DNA of 64,000 bases from Ectocarpus siliculosus (Eukaryota; Sar; Phaeophyceae; Ectocarpales; Ectocarpaceae): NCBI GenBank assembly GCA_000310025.1, contig FN649748.1:741072-805071 (forward strand), written 5' to 3'. The position numbers and the translations under genes are program-made. Below the pieces are notes generated by a model. The model worked only from the letters and a program-made list of their open reading frames with translations. It was not told the DNA's origin and did not search any database. Shown here one piece after another: positions 63,895 to 64,000 of the stretch. The first letter of the stretch is position 1. Each line of letters starts with the position of its first letter.

Positions 63895-64000
63895 AGCGAA
63901 CGGCGAAGGGGGGTGGGGTCCTTCGGGAGCTCGTGTGACTGAATTCAGAGAAAATAGTTGCGGCTTTTAACTGCGGGAGCCCACTAACTCCCTTAGGCGC

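Overview
This window reads as nuclear DNA of a complex eukaryote. Genes are split by many GT-AG introns, exon phases join cleanly, GC-rich exons carry long Ala/Gly/Ser tracts, and microsatellites, minisatellites and small terminal-inverted-repeat (TIR) elements fill introns and intergenic DNA. No bacterial operons, tRNA or rRNA were seen. My best guess is a multicellular stramenopile such as a brown alga. That is an inference from gene style, not a proven assignment. All gene models were built by eye from splice sites and reading phase.

Left part (1-12.4 kb): a minus-strand gene (about 10,279 to 362) encodes a disordered N-terminus followed by short amphipathic helical repeats, one per exon. 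Its 5.1-kb second intron holds a roughly 0.85-kb GC-palindrome element, a 1.3-kb element packed with TCAGGCA/TGCCTGA heptamers, and two copies of a roughly 110-bp MITE.

Middle-left (12.4-22.4 kb): a plus-strand gene of eight exons encodes a protein of about 1,364 residues. It has a huge low-complexity N-terminus, an EDR2 C-terminal (DUF1336) lipid-binding-type domain and a C-terminal membrane segment. A 44-45-bp minisatellite in one intron duplicates the 3' splice junction of the following exon.

Centre (22.5-30.5 kb): mostly noncoding DNA with a 136-bp (GA)n tract, clusters of CCATGG-like palindromes and several small, only partly supported genes. One of these has a Cys-rich first exon at 26,537.

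Right (30.5-57.8 kb): three tandem minus-strand paralogues with identical ten-exon structures encode seven-transmembrane proteins with a C-terminal RGS domain, the architecture of plant RGS1. They repeat every 10.3-10.4 kb. The copies at 40.9-47.4 and 51.5-57.8 kb are most alike, and the 30.6-37.1 kb copy is more diverged. Such proteins would act at a membrane as GTPase-accelerating regulators of a heterotrimeric G-protein alpha subunit. The array therefore looks like a local expansion of a signalling family.

Far right (57.9-64 kb): dispersed repeat copies related to sequence at 49 kb and 12.9 kb, and one or two small gene candidates.
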